64,000 bases of DNA from Bacillus sp. V3B. Lineage in GTDB: Bacteria; Bacillota; Bacilli; Bacillales; Cytobacillaceae. The notes below the pieces were generated by a model, which saw only the letters and a list, made by a program, of their open reading frames with translations, searched no databases and was not told where the DNA came from. The stretch is from positions 1 through 64,000 of the forward strand of contig NZ_JAETXM010000014.1 in assembly GCF_024494465.1 (NCBI RefSeq), read 5' to 3'. Positions 43,952-53,821 of this stretch are shown here, piece by piece. Position 1 is the stretch's first letter, and each line of letters starts with the position of its first letter. Both the position numbers and the translations under genes were made by a program.

Positions 43952-45031
43952 ATGACATTGACATACTTAGCAGGCATTGTGGCACTTTTTTTAGCCATGA
44001 ATATTGGGGCAAGTGGGGCCGCAGCATCGATTAGTGTAGCATATGGATCAGGTGCAATAGACAGTAGAAAAAAAGCCTTACTTTTATGCGGAATTGCCAT
44101 CTTTTTAGGAGCTGTCATTGGTGGGAGCGAAGTTGTTAAAACGATTGGTTCGGGAATTATTCCGCAAACATTATTAACAGCAAAGATCGTCTTAATTATT
44201 TTATCAGCATCAGCCATTTCGCTGTTTATTGCAAATCTACTAGGGATTCCCCTTTCAACAAGTGAAATTACAGTGGGTGCTATTGTGGGTGTTGGGATTG
44301 CTCAACAGGCTCTCTATATTAATAATATTCTCGTGATCATTTCTTTTTGGGTGGTTGTGCCAGTTGTTGCTTTTACATTGGCATTCATTCTAGGAAAGGT
44401 CATTACAAAAGTGGAATATAAATACCCACAACTACAGGAGAACAAGGCACAAAAGGTACTCACAGTATTTGTGATCATCGTAGGTTTTTTCGAAGCCTTT
44501 TCTGCTGGTATGAATAATGTCGGAAATGCAATAGGGCCTTTAGTGGGTGCAAATCTTATCTCGATGAATGCTGGGACAGTACTTGGCGGTTTTTGTATTG
44601 CTTTCGGTGCTATGTTTCTTGGTGGTCGGGTGCTTCAAACAAACGCAAAAAAGATTACAAGGTTCAGTTTAATTGAAGGAGGAACGATTTCAGGAATAGG
44701 TTCCACCCTTGTCATTACTGCATCAATATTCGGTATTCCGGTTCCGCTCACCCAAGTAACTAGTACAGCAATTATGGGGATCGGTATGGCTAAAAAGGGT
44801 AAAAACAAAGTCAATAAACAAGTGATTAGCAAAATTGTAAAAGTGTGGCTAGTCTCACCTGTTTTTTCGTTAGTCATATCTTACGGTCTTGTGAAGTTAT
44901 TTGTTGCCAGTGATTTATATACGGTTATTGTATTATTGAGTGTAAGTGCTGCTACATTTGGCGTGTTAAGTTTAATTAAAACAATCAAAGAAGAAAATCG
45001 CTCTTATTATGATAGTGGTGAAGGAATTTAA
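43952..45031 (+). CDS. cysP: PiT-family sulfate permease
   Basis: A 359-residue membrane protein with about ten helices in two homologous halves, each with a PiT signature (NIGASGAAASI near 17, and GMNNVGNAIGPLVG near 189). Between cysH and sat the B. subtilis orthologue CysP (YlnA) imports sulfate; phosphate transport is the general family alternative. Starts with ATG after GAAGAAGAGG. 85 bases after cysH. Confidence 0.93.
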   Translation: MTLTYLAGIVALFLAMNIGASGAAASISVAYGSGAIDSRKKALLLCGIAIFLGAVIGGSEVVKTIGSGIIPQTLLTAKIVLIILSASAISLFIANLLGIPLSTSEITVGAIVGVGIAQQALYINNILVIISFWVVVPVVAFTLAFILGKVITKVEYKYPQLQENKAQKVLTVFVIIVGFFEAFSAGMNNVGNAIGPLVGANLISMNAGTVLGGFCIAFGAMFLGGRVLQTNAKKITRFSLIEGGTISGIGSTLVITASIFGIPVPLTQVTSTAIMGIGMAKKGKNKVNKQVISKIVKVWLVSPVFSLVISYGLVKLFVASDLYTVIVLLSVSAATFGVLSLIKTIKEENRSYYDSGEGI

Positions 45032-45082
45032 CCATAAATCATACTAAAATAATAGGTTTACTATAATTAGGAGGAATTTAAA

Positions 45083-46231
45083 ATGGCATTAAGTACACCG
45101 CATGGAGGAACATTAATTAATCGTTTGAATGAGCAATATGACGTTTCGGGTCTCGACAAATCTCTAGAGTTAGATATTATTAGTTTAAGTGATTTAGAAT
45201 TGATTGGAACGGGAGCATACAGTCCGATTGAAGGTTTTCTTAACCAAAAGGATTATGAATCAGTTGTTAATAACATGCGCCTTGCATCAGGTCATGTATG
45301 GAGTATTCCAATTACACTACCAATTTCTGAAGAGCAAGCAAGTTCGATTTCTGTTGGTGATGAAGTAAGTTTAAACTTTGCTGGTAAAACATATGGAGTA
45401 ATCACAGTATCTGATATTTATGTGCCTGATAAAGAAAAAGAAGCCGAGTTGGTTTATGGAACAAATGATCGTGAGCACCCTGGCGTTAATAAACTTTTTG
45501 ATCGTGGAACAGTATACGTTGGTGGAAGCATAACACTTGTTAAGCGAATTGAACGTGAACAATTTAGCACTTTTTATTTAGATCCAGCTGAAACAAGAAA
45601 GGAATTTCTTGAAAAAGGGTGGAAAACTGTTGTTGGTTTCCAAACGAGAAATCCTGTCCACCGTGCACATGAATATATTCAAAAAACAGCTCTCGAAACG
45701 GTAGACGGTCTCTTTTTAAATCCACTCGTTGGGGAAACGAAATCAGATGATATCCCTGCAGATGTGAGAATGGAAAGCTATCAAGTACTACTTAAGAATT
45801 ACTATCCACTTGATCGTGTATTCTTAGCAGTATTTCCAGCAGCGATGCGTTATGCAGGACCAAGGGAAGCCATTTTCCATGCGATGGTACGAAAAAATTA
45901 TGGCTGCACTCATTTTATCGTTGGCCGCGATCATGCCGGAGTAGGTAACTATTACGGTACATATGACGCGCAAAAAATCTTTAGCCAGTTTACGACAGAA
46001 GAGTTAGGGATTACACTCTTATTCTTTGAACATAGTTTTTATTGCACGAAGTGCGAGAATATGGCATCTGCGAAGACATGTCCACATGATAAAGAACATC
46101 ACGTGATTTTATCAGGAACAAAGGTAAGAGAGTTGTTGAGAAATGAGGAAATTCCACCAAGTACGTTTAGTCGTAAAGAGGTTGTTGAAGTATTAATTGA
46201 AGGTTTGAAGCGTCACGCTGTCCAATCATAA
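45083..46231 (+). CDS. sat: sulfate adenylyltransferase
   Basis: A 382-residue ATP sulfurylase. The nucleotide-binding [11 protein letters not shown] motif is near residue 190 and [12 protein letters not shown] near 284. C-terminal Cys residues ([14 protein letters not shown]) form the usual zinc site. Makes adenylyl sulfate from sulfate and ATP. AGGAGG precedes the ATG; 51 bases after cysP, 19 bases before cysC. Confidence 0.96.
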   Translation: MALSTPHGGTLINRLNEQYDVSGLDKSLELDIISLSDLELIGTGAYSPIEGFLNQKDYESVVNNMRLASGHVWSIPITLPISEEQASSISVGDEVSLNFAGKTYGVITVSDIYVPDKEKEAELVYGTNDREHPGVNKLFDRGTVYVGGSITLVKRIEREQFSTFYLDPAETRKEFLEKGWKTVVGFQTRNPVHRAHEYIQKTALETVDGLFLNPLVGETKSDDIPADVRMESYQVLLKNYYPLDRVFLAVFPAAMRYAGPREAIFHAMVRKNYGCTHFIVGRDHAGVGNYYGTYDAQKIFSQFTTEELGITLLFFEHSFYCTKCENMASAKTCPHDKEHHVILSGTKVRELLRNEEIPPSTFSRKEVVEVLIEGLKRHAVQS

Positions 46232-46250
46232 AGAATAAGGGGTGTCTGTC

Positions 46251-46850
46251 TTGAAAAAAAGTACAAATGTCGTTTGGCATGAACAATCATTAACAAAGGA
46301 AACTCGCAGAAAGCAAAATGGACATAATAGCTTTGTCATTTGGTTTACTGGCCTCTCAGGTTCAGGGAAATCAACTCTCGCTAATGCGCTAGCGAGCCGT
46401 CTATTCAGTGATAATGTCCGAAACTATGTATTAGATGGTGATAACGTCCGACATGGTTTGAATAAGGATTTAGGATTTTCGGAAGAAGACCGTACCGAAA
46501 ATATTAGAAGAATTGGTGAAGTATCGAAGCTATTTGTGGATAGTGGGCAGGTCGTATTAACAGCATTTATCTCACCATTCCAAACAGATCGTAAGCTTGT
46601 TCGTGATTTGTTAGAGGAAAAGGAATTTATTGAAGTTTATGTGAAATGTTCCATTGATACTTGTGAAGAACGTGATCCGAAGGGGCTTTATGTGAAAGCA
46701 AGACAAGGGTTGATCAAAGACTTTACAGGAATTAATTCACCTTATGAAGAACCAGAAAATCCTGAAATTGTCATCGAAACCGATCGTACGACAATTGAAG
46801 AAAGCGTAGAACAAGTCATTCAGTATTTAAAACAGAATGCTCTGATATAG
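46251..46850 (+). CDS. cysC: adenylyl-sulfate kinase
   Basis: A 199-residue APS kinase: Walker [10 protein letters not shown] near 32-40, the [16 protein letters not shown] motif near 64, and the FISPFQTDR segment near 106. It phosphorylates APS to PAPS. AAGGGG lies 8 bases before the TTG at 46251; an in-frame GTG at 46242 is the alternative start. Last gene before an internal terminator. Confidence 0.95.
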   Translation: MKKSTNVVWHEQSLTKETRRKQNGHNSFVIWFTGLSGSGKSTLANALASRLFSDNVRNYVLDGDNVRHGLNKDLGFSEEDRTENIRRIGEVSKLFVDSGQVVLTAFISPFQTDRKLVRDLLEEKEFIEVYVKCSIDTCEERDPKGLYVKARQGLIKDFTGINSPYEEPENPEIVIETDRTTIEESVEQVIQYLKQNALI

Positions 46851-46963
46851 GAATAAATGGTTTAAAAAACATTCATTTGTAAAGAATGAAATAGAGCTAA
46901 ACTGGAAGTAGTGGAAGAATAAAAGGCTCCTATCGTTGTTAAAGGCGGGGACTGAATAAGTAA

Positions 46964-47006
46964 AAAGAAGGAAAAAGAGCTGATGAAATCTGCTCTTTTT
47001 CCTTCT
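46964..47006 (+). terminator. strong terminator between cysC and sirB
   Basis: AAGAAGGAAAAAGAGC pairs perfectly with GCTCTTTTTCCTTCTT over an 11-base loop. The arm is T-rich but little T follows, so some read-through into sirB is possible. Confidence 0.75.
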
Positions 47007-47031
47007 TTCATGATTGAAAAGAGGTGGGATA

Positions 47032-47775
47032 GTGACAAAGGAAGCCATTTTGTATATTTGTCATGGTAGTCGAGTAAGTGAAGCAAGTGAGCAAGCGGTT
47101 TCTTTTATACACCAGGTAATGAAAAAAGTAGATTCTCCCATTCAGGAAATTGGCTTTCTTGAGTTGTCCGAGCCAACGATCGCGGAAAGCTTTGAACGCT
47201 GTGTGAAAAAAGGAGCAACCAAGATTATAGCTATTCCTATTCTACTTTTGACTGCAGCACATGCGAAAGAAGATATTCCAGAGGAACTTACTAAACTGCA
47301 ATTGGATTTTCCTTATGTAGAAGTGAAGTTTGGGAAACCAATTGGAGTAAATGAGAAAATGGTTGATCTTTTATTAGAAGTAATAGCTGAGACCAGTATT
47401 CCATTAAAGGATGATGCAACCGTATTATTAGTAGGACGGGGGAGTAGTGACCCGGATGTAAAAAGAGATTTAACGATAATCGGTAATTTATTAGAGAAAC
47501 GATCAGTCATCAAGCGGGTGGAAGTTTGTTTTTTAACTGCTGCTGAACCAAGTTTTCAGGAGGGGTTAGAATGGGTAAAACAGTCTGGTTCGGGACAAGT
47601 CTTTGTGATTCCTTATCTCTTTTTTACCGGAATATTAATGAAGAAAATAGAAAAATCATTAGAAGAAATAAGCGAGGATCATGTTACTGAGTTTATCCTA
47701 TGTCCTTATTTAGGGTATCATCCCATTATTGAAGAAATAATCCATGAGCAAATTATAGAATTACATAATAGTTGA
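47032..47775 (+). CDS. sirB: sirohydrochlorin ferrochelatase
   Basis: A 247-residue CbiX/SirB chelatase made of two similar halves (residues 1-120 and 125-247). The metal-binding CHGSR is near residue 9 and LLTAAHAKEDIP near 80; the second half has VGRGSSDP near 132. It inserts iron into sirohydrochlorin to give siroheme for sulfite/nitrite reductase. GTG start at 47032 with GAGGTG upstream; the frame opening at 47014 is too long. The companions sumT (ylnD) and sirC (ylnF), which flank it in B. subtilis, are absent here. Confidence 0.92.
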   Translation: MTKEAILYICHGSRVSEASEQAVSFIHQVMKKVDSPIQEIGFLELSEPTIAESFERCVKKGATKIIAIPILLLTAAHAKEDIPEELTKLQLDFPYVEVKFGKPIGVNEKMVDLLLEVIAETSIPLKDDATVLLVGRGSSDPDVKRDLTIIGNLLEKRSVIKRVEVCFLTAAEPSFQEGLEWVKQSGSGQVFVIPYLFFTGILMKKIEKSLEEISEDHVTEFILCPYLGYHPIIEEIIHEQIIELHNS

Positions 47776-47831
47776 AGCATAAATAAGGATAATTTCTAAT
47801 GGTTAGTTGTTTTGCATATAGATAAAACATT

Positions 47832-47870
47832 AAAATGAAAGCAATCGGTATTTTGCGATTGCTTTCATTT
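47832..47870. terminator. terminator AAAATGAAAGCAATCG / CGATTGCTTTCATTTT
   Basis: Perfect 16-bp arms with a 7-base loop in the convergent gap between sirB and the membrane protein at 47893. Confidence 0.9.
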
Positions 47871-47892
47871 TAATTAGAAATTGTATAATTAT

Positions 47893-48312
47893 TTAATAAT
47901 TCCTAAAAATTATCATACCTAGAATCATCGGAATAATCATACTAAGCCCGACTGTTAAAGTTGGAAAGGGTATTTTCGGGGCAAATATCGTCCCAAATTC
48001 TCCGATAAAACCAGCAATGATAAAAGGAATAGCGGATGTCATTTTATTGACCCCAGTCTTTGCATGATACCAAGCATCCCATACGGTATATACATAAAAA
48101 CCGGGATAAAATAATAAATATCCGAAATTCGTAACTTCTATTGCTTGCTGATGATAGCCATTAAAATCAAGGAAAATGGCTTTGTTTATGTTTGCTGTTA
48201 TATTATTGTAATGTTCAATGGCTAGTAAGACAACCCCCTTTAGAAACTGCTTATTATACATTTGTCCAAATCCGGGCATTAGAATGGAAAATAATCCTGC
48301 GATAATCCTCAT
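47893..48312 (-). CDS. small polytopic membrane protein
   Basis: A 139-residue protein with a start resembling TM2-type proteins (AGLFSILMPGFGQMYNKQFL, 4-23), then three more hydrophobic helices. AGGGGA lies upstream of the ATG. Function unknown; monocistronic. Confidence 0.75.
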   Translation of the reverse strand: MRIIAGLFSILMPGFGQMYNKQFLKGVVLLAIEHYNNITANINKAIFLDFNGYHQQAIEVTNFGYLLFYPGFYVYTVWDAWYHAKTGVNKMTSAIPFIIAGFIGEFGTIFAPKIPFPTLTVGLSMIIPMILGMIIFRNY

Positions 48313-48715
48313 GATGTTGTCCCCTATATGTAGATTTCTACCTTAGTTTCCATTTAATTTCCAATAATTATACCTATAATTGGAACATTGTATTGTAACA
48401 GTCGAAAACTGTATAAAAACATTTTTTGTACTGTAAGAATAGAACGATGGTTCGCTTCGTTTTCTATGAGTGGAAATGTGGTGATTTGTAGGGATTCAAA
48501 TAAATTCAGCCTCTAGACGTAGTATCGAATACTTCTTAGTATCCAAATCTTTGCAAACAGGTAGCAATTATGAAGAAGGTCGCTTAAAATGAAAATGAAA
48601 CTTTCTTTCTTTTTTTTCGTATAAAAAAGGATCACGATTTGATTACGTTTATTAAAAACCATTTGCTAATTGTTTTAAATAGTACTTCAAGAATGATAGA
48701 CAGGAGTCGATTATT
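48313..48715. other. intergenic region, no feature recognised
   Basis: A 403-base AT-rich gap between divergent genes. It must contain both promoters, but I see no convincing -35/-10 pair, operator or hairpin. Confidence 0.3.
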
Positions 48716-49360
48716 ATGAAATCATTTCTTCACTTTTTGTTTCGCTCATTTGCTGCTGCCTCCACTTCTGTTTTTGTATGGTTGATTAGTTTTCTTGCGT
48801 TTGATCAAACCTTCCTATTTTCATTATTAGTAGGATTTTTGAGTGGGTCTGCGATTTACTTGTTCCTAAAATGGCTAAATAGTTCTCAGCTTTTACGTGA
48901 AAACGGACTGTCCCGAAGAGAATATCAATATATTAAGAAAAACTTAAAAGAAGCCAAGTTGAAAATTCATCGGTTGCAAAAAGCATTATTTCGTGTGAGA
49001 AGTCTGACAAATATGAAACAAAACTTTGAAATGCTTCGTGTAGTTAACAAAATCTACATGATTACGAAAAAAGAACCGAAGCGTTTTTATCAGGCAGAGC
49101 GTTTTTACTTTACGAACCTTGATTCGATTGTAGAATTAACGGAAAAATATGCTCTTTTACATGCTCAACCAGCTAAAACAGCTGAACTTACCCATTCTTT
49201 AAATGAAACTCGGATCATGATGAATAAACTGAATAACTCTTTAGAGAAAGATTTGTACACGATACTAGAAGATGATATTGATCATTTACAATTTGAGTTG
49301 GATGTTGCTAAGAAGCAGATTAGTAAAAATCCAATTGAGAAAGATAACAGGGGGCGATGA
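48716..49360 (+). CDS. xpaC: XpaC-type protein
   Basis: A 214-residue protein: two N-terminal membrane helices (about 6-27 and 32-52), then a long helical cytoplasmic region. The 5-bromo-4-chloroindolyl phosphate hydrolysis (XpaC) family has this layout, and the next gene is the TelA/YaaN homologue, as in B. subtilis xpaC-yaaN. AGGAG stands 9 bases before the ATG. The hydrolase activity in the family name has not been shown biochemically to my knowledge. Confidence 0.88.
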   Translation: MKSFLHFLFRSFAAASTSVFVWLISFLAFDQTFLFSLLVGFLSGSAIYLFLKWLNSSQLLRENGLSRREYQYIKKNLKEAKLKIHRLQKALFRVRSLTNMKQNFEMLRVVNKIYMITKKEPKRFYQAERFYFTNLDSIVELTEKYALLHAQPAKTAELTHSLNETRIMMNKLNNSLEKDLYTILEDDIDHLQFELDVAKKQISKNPIEKDNRGR

Positions 49361-49363
49361 AAC

Positions 49364-50521
49364 GTGACGGAACGAAAGCCAATTTCTGAAATAGATGACT
49401 TATTGGACAATCCTTTTGGTGAATTGGATATAACAAACCAAACAGCCTCACTACAAAAAGAACAGGAAAGACCGATGAGAGTGATAGATACCTTAACGGA
49501 AGAAAATAAGCAGAAAGCGCATGGGTTGGCTCAGCAAATTGATCCGCGAAATCATCAAGCCATTACTCTTTACGGGACACAAGCACAATCAAAGCTATTG
49601 AACTTTTCCCATTCGATGCTTGAACATGTCCAAAATAAAGATGTCGGTGAAATTGGGGATATTTTAGGGGATTTAATGAAAAAACTAGAGCAGGTAAATC
49701 CAGATGAACTTGTTCCAGAGAAACGTAATTTCTTCTCAAGATTATTTGGAAAAATCTCCAGTTCGGTTAATGAAATATTATCAAAATATCAGAAAACAGG
49801 AGCGCAAATTGATCGAATTACGGTCAAGCTAGATCATTGTAAAAAAGCGTTAATGACCGATAATATGATGCTTGAACAATTGTATGAAAATAATAAAGAG
49901 TATTTTCTCGCTTTAAATGTTTATATTGCTGCGGGTGAAATAAAGCTTGAGGAATTACAAACAGTGACGATTCCAGAGTTAAAGCAAAAGGCTGAAAAGA
50001 GTCAAGATCAAATGGATTTTCAAGATGTGAATGATATGATGCAATTTGCTGACCGTCTCGAAAAACGTATGTATGATTTAAAGCTCAGTCGTCAAATCAC
50101 AACACAAAGTGCACCGCAAATTAGGCTGATTCAAAACACAAATCAAGCATTAGTCGAAAAAATCCAATCTTCGATCATGACGGCGATTCCACTTTGGAAA
50201 AATCAAATTGCGATTGCGCTTACTTTAATTCGCCAGCGTTCTGCGGTTGAAGCCCAAAAACAAGTATCGAAAACAACGAATAATTTATTGTTAAAGAATG
50301 CGGAAATGTTAAAAACAAATACGATTGAAACAGCGAAAGAAAATGAACGAGGAATTGTTGATATTGAAACGTTAAAGAAAACCCAAGAAAACTTGGTTTC
50401 AACCTTGGAAGAAACACTTCGCATTCAAGCAGATGGCCGAACAAAACGCCGACAAGCTGAACAAGAATTAATCTCGATGGAAAATGAATTAAAACAAAAA
50501 CTATTGAATTTAAAAGGTTAA
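49364..50521 (+). CDS. yaaN: TelA/YaaN toxic-anion-resistance family protein
   Basis: A 385-residue soluble, almost entirely helical protein of the TelA family (named for tellurite resistance): LDNPFGELD near 14, [19 protein letters not shown] near 100, [20 protein letters not shown] near 122 and the [17 protein letters not shown] segment near 290 are typical. It starts with GTG 3 bases after the xpaC stop, so translation is coupled. Role in envelope or anion stress is inferred from family. Confidence 0.9.
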   Translation: MTERKPISEIDDLLDNPFGELDITNQTASLQKEQERPMRVIDTLTEENKQKAHGLAQQIDPRNHQAITLYGTQAQSKLLNFSHSMLEHVQNKDVGEIGDILGDLMKKLEQVNPDELVPEKRNFFSRLFGKISSSVNEILSKYQKTGAQIDRITVKLDHCKKALMTDNMMLEQLYENNKEYFLALNVYIAAGEIKLEELQTVTIPELKQKAEKSQDQMDFQDVNDMMQFADRLEKRMYDLKLSRQITTQSAPQIRLIQNTNQALVEKIQSSIMTAIPLWKNQIAIALTLIRQRSAVEAQKQVSKTTNNLLLKNAEMLKTNTIETAKENERGIVDIETLKKTQENLVSTLEETLRIQADGRTKRRQAEQELISMENELKQKLLNLKG

Positions 50522-50572
50522 TCAAGCATCAAAACCAGTGTCTGACAATAAAATGGATGGATTGTTTTGTGG

Positions 50573-50604
50573 AGCACGCCTGTCATCATGCAGGTGTGCT
50601 TTTT
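50573..50604 (+). terminator. terminator AGCACGCCTG / CAGGTGTGCT
   Basis: A 10-bp stem with one G-T pair and a T-run, 50 bases after yaaN. Confidence 0.85.
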
Positions 50605-50714
50605 GTTTGGTTTAGATTTTAGGATTAGGATGAGCTCTGTCGAAATATAATGCAACAATGAAGATTTTTTGCTTTCTTTTTGGTCTGTATGTTGTACATC
50701 AGAGGGGGAGAGAA

Positions 50715-51731
50715 ATGAAGGCTTCAAAGATATTCGGTGGGCTGCTTTTTTTTATGATCATGCTGATGCTTACTAGTTGTATGCAAAAGGAAGAAGTAGT
50801 AAAAAAAAGCACAGTAGTGGAAGAAAAAAAAGAAGTAGAGAGAGAAACAAAAGAGATTCCGACTGATGAAGAATTAATCGCTGTTTTGCAAGCAAATATT
50901 GACACTTTCCATGATAAAGATCTCAAAGCACATATGAAAACAATCCACTCTCAATCTCCAGCATATGATGCGACTGAAAGTGATGTTAAATATCTGATGG
51001 ACTTATATACGTTAAACATGGAATTAGTCGAAACAGAGGTGATCGAAAAAACGGAAAAAATGGCAAAAGTTGTATACACACAAAGGACAATCAAGTTAGT
51101 TGGCCCAGAATTTAAAAATAATGAACTAACAGGTGTTCATACGTTACGTCCGGAAAATGGCGAATGGAAAATCGTTTCAACTGTTGTCGAAACGACAGTG
51201 TATTTAGATGAGTTTGGCTTTCCAATGGATGAAAGTATCGAGGTGGGAGGAACCACTGACTATGTATATAGAGGGATTATGGAGCAGTTGAATTTTTTTA
51301 TTGATACTCGCCAGTGGCAAGAAGCCTATTATGGAGAGGAGGCAGGTTATGCATTAGCCGAGTTTATATTAGCGGGAGAGACCATTGATAGGTGGAGCGA
51401 ATTGTTTTCTATTCACTTCTTTGAAGATGGTTATACAAATATAGGTGTTGAAAACTATGTAGCGAGTATGGAAGAAACTCTAAGAGCTTCCGTAACAGGA
51501 GATATTACTTTTGAGACAGTAGAATTAACGGAAAGCGATGCCGTGTACGAATTTGCGATTGGGAATGATCCGAATGAACTGGACCAACATGAAATTGCTC
51601 GCATCTTTGCTTACAACGACCATCTATTTCTTATTCGCTACACAATCCTAGGTCCACCCATGGACGAGGCTTACAAGACAGAATGGATCAATCGCTTAAA
51701 ACAAGCATCCGTTCTATCAGAAGGTGTGTAA
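50715..51731 (+). CDS. secreted lipoprotein, NTF2-like repeats
   Basis: A 338-residue lipoprotein: signal peptide with hydrophobic core 6-22 and lipobox MLTSC (lipid Cys at 24), a Lys/Glu linker to about 50, then two domains resembling NTF2-like folds (about 55-165 and 185-335). Membrane-anchored outside the cell. GGGGGAG lies 7 bases before the ATG at 50715; the frame opening at 50658 is rejected. Function unknown. Confidence 0.82.
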   Translation: MKASKIFGGLLFFMIMLMLTSCMQKEEVVKKSTVVEEKKEVERETKEIPTDEELIAVLQANIDTFHDKDLKAHMKTIHSQSPAYDATESDVKYLMDLYTLNMELVETEVIEKTEKMAKVVYTQRTIKLVGPEFKNNELTGVHTLRPENGEWKIVSTVVETTVYLDEFGFPMDESIEVGGTTDYVYRGIMEQLNFFIDTRQWQEAYYGEEAGYALAEFILAGETIDRWSELFSIHFFEDGYTNIGVENYVASMEETLRASVTGDITFETVELTESDAVYEFAIGNDPNELDQHEIARIFAYNDHLFLIRYTILGPPMDEAYKTEWINRLKQASVLSEGV

Positions 51732-51768
51732 CGACAAATGTCTATCTTCAGAATGTGATACAGGATAT

Positions 51769-51799
51769 AAAAAACACGTTGGTAAGCGACGTGTTTTTT
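51769..51799 (+). terminator. terminator AAAAAACACGT / ACGTGTTTTTT
   Basis: A perfect 11-bp stem with 9-base loop, 38 bases after the lipoprotein gene. Confidence 0.88.
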
Positions 51800-51813
51800 A
51801 TATGAAAACTTAT

Positions 51814-51877
51814 TGAGAAATAATATATAGAAGATGCTAGCTAACTGAGAAATAATATATAGAAGATGCTAGCTAAC
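51814..51877 (+). repeat. exact 32-bp tandem duplication
   Basis: Two identical consecutive 32-base units beginning TGAGAAATAATATATAGAAG, each containing the palindrome GCTAGC. They lie 70 bases upstream of the universal stress protein start and may duplicate part of its promoter region. Confidence 0.85.
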
Positions 51878-51946
51878 TTTAAATATTATATAATGAAGAG
51901 GAAGGCATTATCTGAATACAAGAAATCTAGGAGGTATGAATCATTC

Positions 51947-52366
51947 ATGTATAATCATATTTTATTAGCGACAGATGGATCTAATAATTCATTACGAGCA
52001 GCAGATCAGGCAATCAAATTAGCGTCAACATCAAATGATGCATTAATTGAAATTATCTATGTGGTTGATTTTGAAACGTCTAAAAGGGATACATTACAAA
52101 ACATGAATTCTGTAACAATTGAGCAAGAGAGAAAAAAGCGTATCCAATTAACAGAGGGAAAACTCAAGGCTGCTGGAGTCAAGAGCAAGTCTACTATTCT
52201 ACATGGTGAACCCGGCCCAACGATTGTTTCATATGCCAATAATCAGCCATTTGATGTTGTGGTAATTGGAAGCAGGGGGTTAAATTCCCTTCAAGAAATG
52301 GTGTTAGGAAGTGTGAGCCATAAAGTAGCTAAACGTGTGCAGTGCCCAGTCATGATTGTTAAGTAA
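51947..52366 (+). CDS. universal stress protein (UspA family)
   Basis: A 139-residue Usp domain: start HILLATDGSNNS, and the ATP-binding GSRGLNSLQEMVLGSVS near 108-124 ending PVMIVK. The ATP-binding type. AGGAGGT lies 10 bases before the ATG at 51947, where homology begins; the longer frame from 51866 starts inside the tandem repeat. Confidence 0.9.
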   Translation: MYNHILLATDGSNNSLRAADQAIKLASTSNDALIEIIYVVDFETSKRDTLQNMNSVTIEQERKKRIQLTEGKLKAAGVKSKSTILHGEPGPTIVSYANNQPFDVVVIGSRGLNSLQEMVLGSVSHKVAKRVQCPVMIVK

Positions 52367-52661
52367 ACATAAGTGGAAAAGCGGTTAAATATTTCGTAAA
52401 ATACTTATTTAAAGTTTCATATAATGAAAAAAAAGTTTTACATAAACAAGGTTACTATTTATAATATACATTATAAATAGTAATAGGTTAATAACAATAT
52501 TTCGTAGTAATTGAGTTTTGTTTTAAACAGATTCATTTATATTAGTTGTCGTTCATAATAGGTTTTAAATAAAAACGTAAATGTAACCGCTTTCTTAAAG
52601 CGTTGACTTGATCTGCGATTTAGTTCATAAAGTTACGTAAATAGACTAAAGGAGGGATAGC

Positions 52662-52981
52662 GTGTATAAAGTTACACTAAAAGCAAGAGGTCAACAGTTT
52701 GAGTATCCTTGTGGACCCACTGAAACGCCATTAGCAGCAGCAGTTAAGCAATTTATTCCAATTCCAGCAGGATGTACACGAGGCGGATGTGTAAGGTGAA
52801 GGTGCTTGGTGGAGAATATGATCAAGAATTAGTTCGTTCACATGACGATTTATCTGATGAAGATTTAGAGAATGGTTTTGCGCTAGCATGTTGTATGACA
52901 GCTAAAAGTGATCTTGAAATTATCACAGTTGAAGATTATGAAAAACAATTAAAAGAATCTAGTTTGGAAGAGGTGAAATAA
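52662..52981 (+). pseudogene. frameshifted 2Fe-2S ferredoxin (XylT-like)
   Basis: GTG at 52662 with GGAGGG upstream opens a chloroplast-type ferredoxin reading YKVTLKARGQQFEYPCG...IPAGCTRGGC, which then runs out of frame to TGA at 52799. The rest (MCKVKVLGGEYDQELVRSHD to the end) continues in another frame from 52787. The expected GCTRGGCGMCKV shows that about 7 bases are missing between the third and fourth Cys codons. Such ferredoxins reactivate catechol 2,3-dioxygenase. Non-functional unless this is a sequencing error. Confidence 0.8.
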
Positions 52982-53436
52982 TGATGAGTTCTGATATGAT
53001 TTATCAAAAATATGCGTTAACACAATCATTAGCTTTGAAAGTACTAGGTGCAATTACAAGTAAAGCGGAAGAACTAGGAATTAAAATAAACGCTGCTGTT
53101 GTAGATGAAGGAGCTAATTTAAAAGCATTCATTCGAATGGATGAAGCGGCATTGCTTAGTATTGAAATTGCTCAAAATAAGGCGTACACAGCTGCGGCTT
53201 TTGGAACACCTACTCATGAATGGTATCCAATGATTAAAGATGAACCAGCTTTATTAACTGGAATTGTTCATACAAATAAACTAGTTGTTTTTGGTGGTGG
53301 AATTCCGCTTAAACACAATAATATCATTGTTGGAGGAATTGGTGTCTCTGGTGGCTCTGCTGAAGAAGACGTTCAATGTGCCGAAGCAGGACTTGAAGTC
53401 TTCGAACAGTATTCTAAAGTATTGAGCAAAAACTGA
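52981..53436 (+). CDS. GlcG/HbpS-family protein
   Basis: A 151-residue protein of the GlcG/HbpS haem-binding-like family: LTQSLALKVLGAITSKAEEL start, VDEGANLKAFIRMD near 38-51, NKAYTAAAFG near 62 and GGGIPLKHNNIIVGGIGVSGG near 101-121 (given here for position; 20 residues from GGIPL). Its ATG overlaps the ferredoxin stop codon, so the two formed one operon. In aromatic degradation clusters such genes stand beside meta-cleavage genes. The frame is intact. Confidence 0.82.
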   Translation: MMSSDMIYQKYALTQSLALKVLGAITSKAEELGIKINAAVVDEGANLKAFIRMDEAALLSIEIAQNKAYTAAAFGTPTHEWYPMIKDEPALLTGIVHTNKLVVFGGGIPLKHNNIIVGGIGVSGGSAEEDVQCAEAGLEVFEQYSKVLSKN

Positions 53437-53620
53437 TACGAAATTCTATATGATATTCACTAAAGTAGTTAATAGATGAAGAAAATAATAGATTTAATAA
53501 GGAAGAAGAAATATATTGCTAGTCAACTTTCTATGCTTGTAGATTTTGGCCAGAGACAATAATTGCTTCTTCCTTTTCCTATGTTGTAATTCTAAAAAAA
53601 GATTTTGTTTGCTTTATAAA

Positions 53621-53815
53621 TTTTAACTTCATTCAGCAGAAGTCCTCCACTTCTGTAAGTGGGGGATGAATGCAAAAAGCTCTCTGATTCAGTGGGGGTT
53701 CAAACCCCGATTGAATGAAGTTAAGCCTCCGGCGGATGCCTCGGATTTTTTAAAGGTCATTGATCGAGCGAGCTCGATAAAAATCCGGGCGCAAATTCGG
53801 CGGGGCGAATTTGAT
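53621..53815 (+). mobile_element. 195-bp IS200/IS605-like palindromic element, copy 2
   Basis: Same length as copy 1 at 14676 with three base changes. Two of them sit in the arm that pairs with ACTTCATTCAG (now TTGAATGAAGT preceded by GA), one near the ATCGAG hairpin. Left and right flanks are unrelated to those of copy 1, so these bases define the element. It ends 6 bases before an SDR fragment that has lost its 5' part. Confidence 0.75.
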
Positions 53816-53821
53816 AAATGA

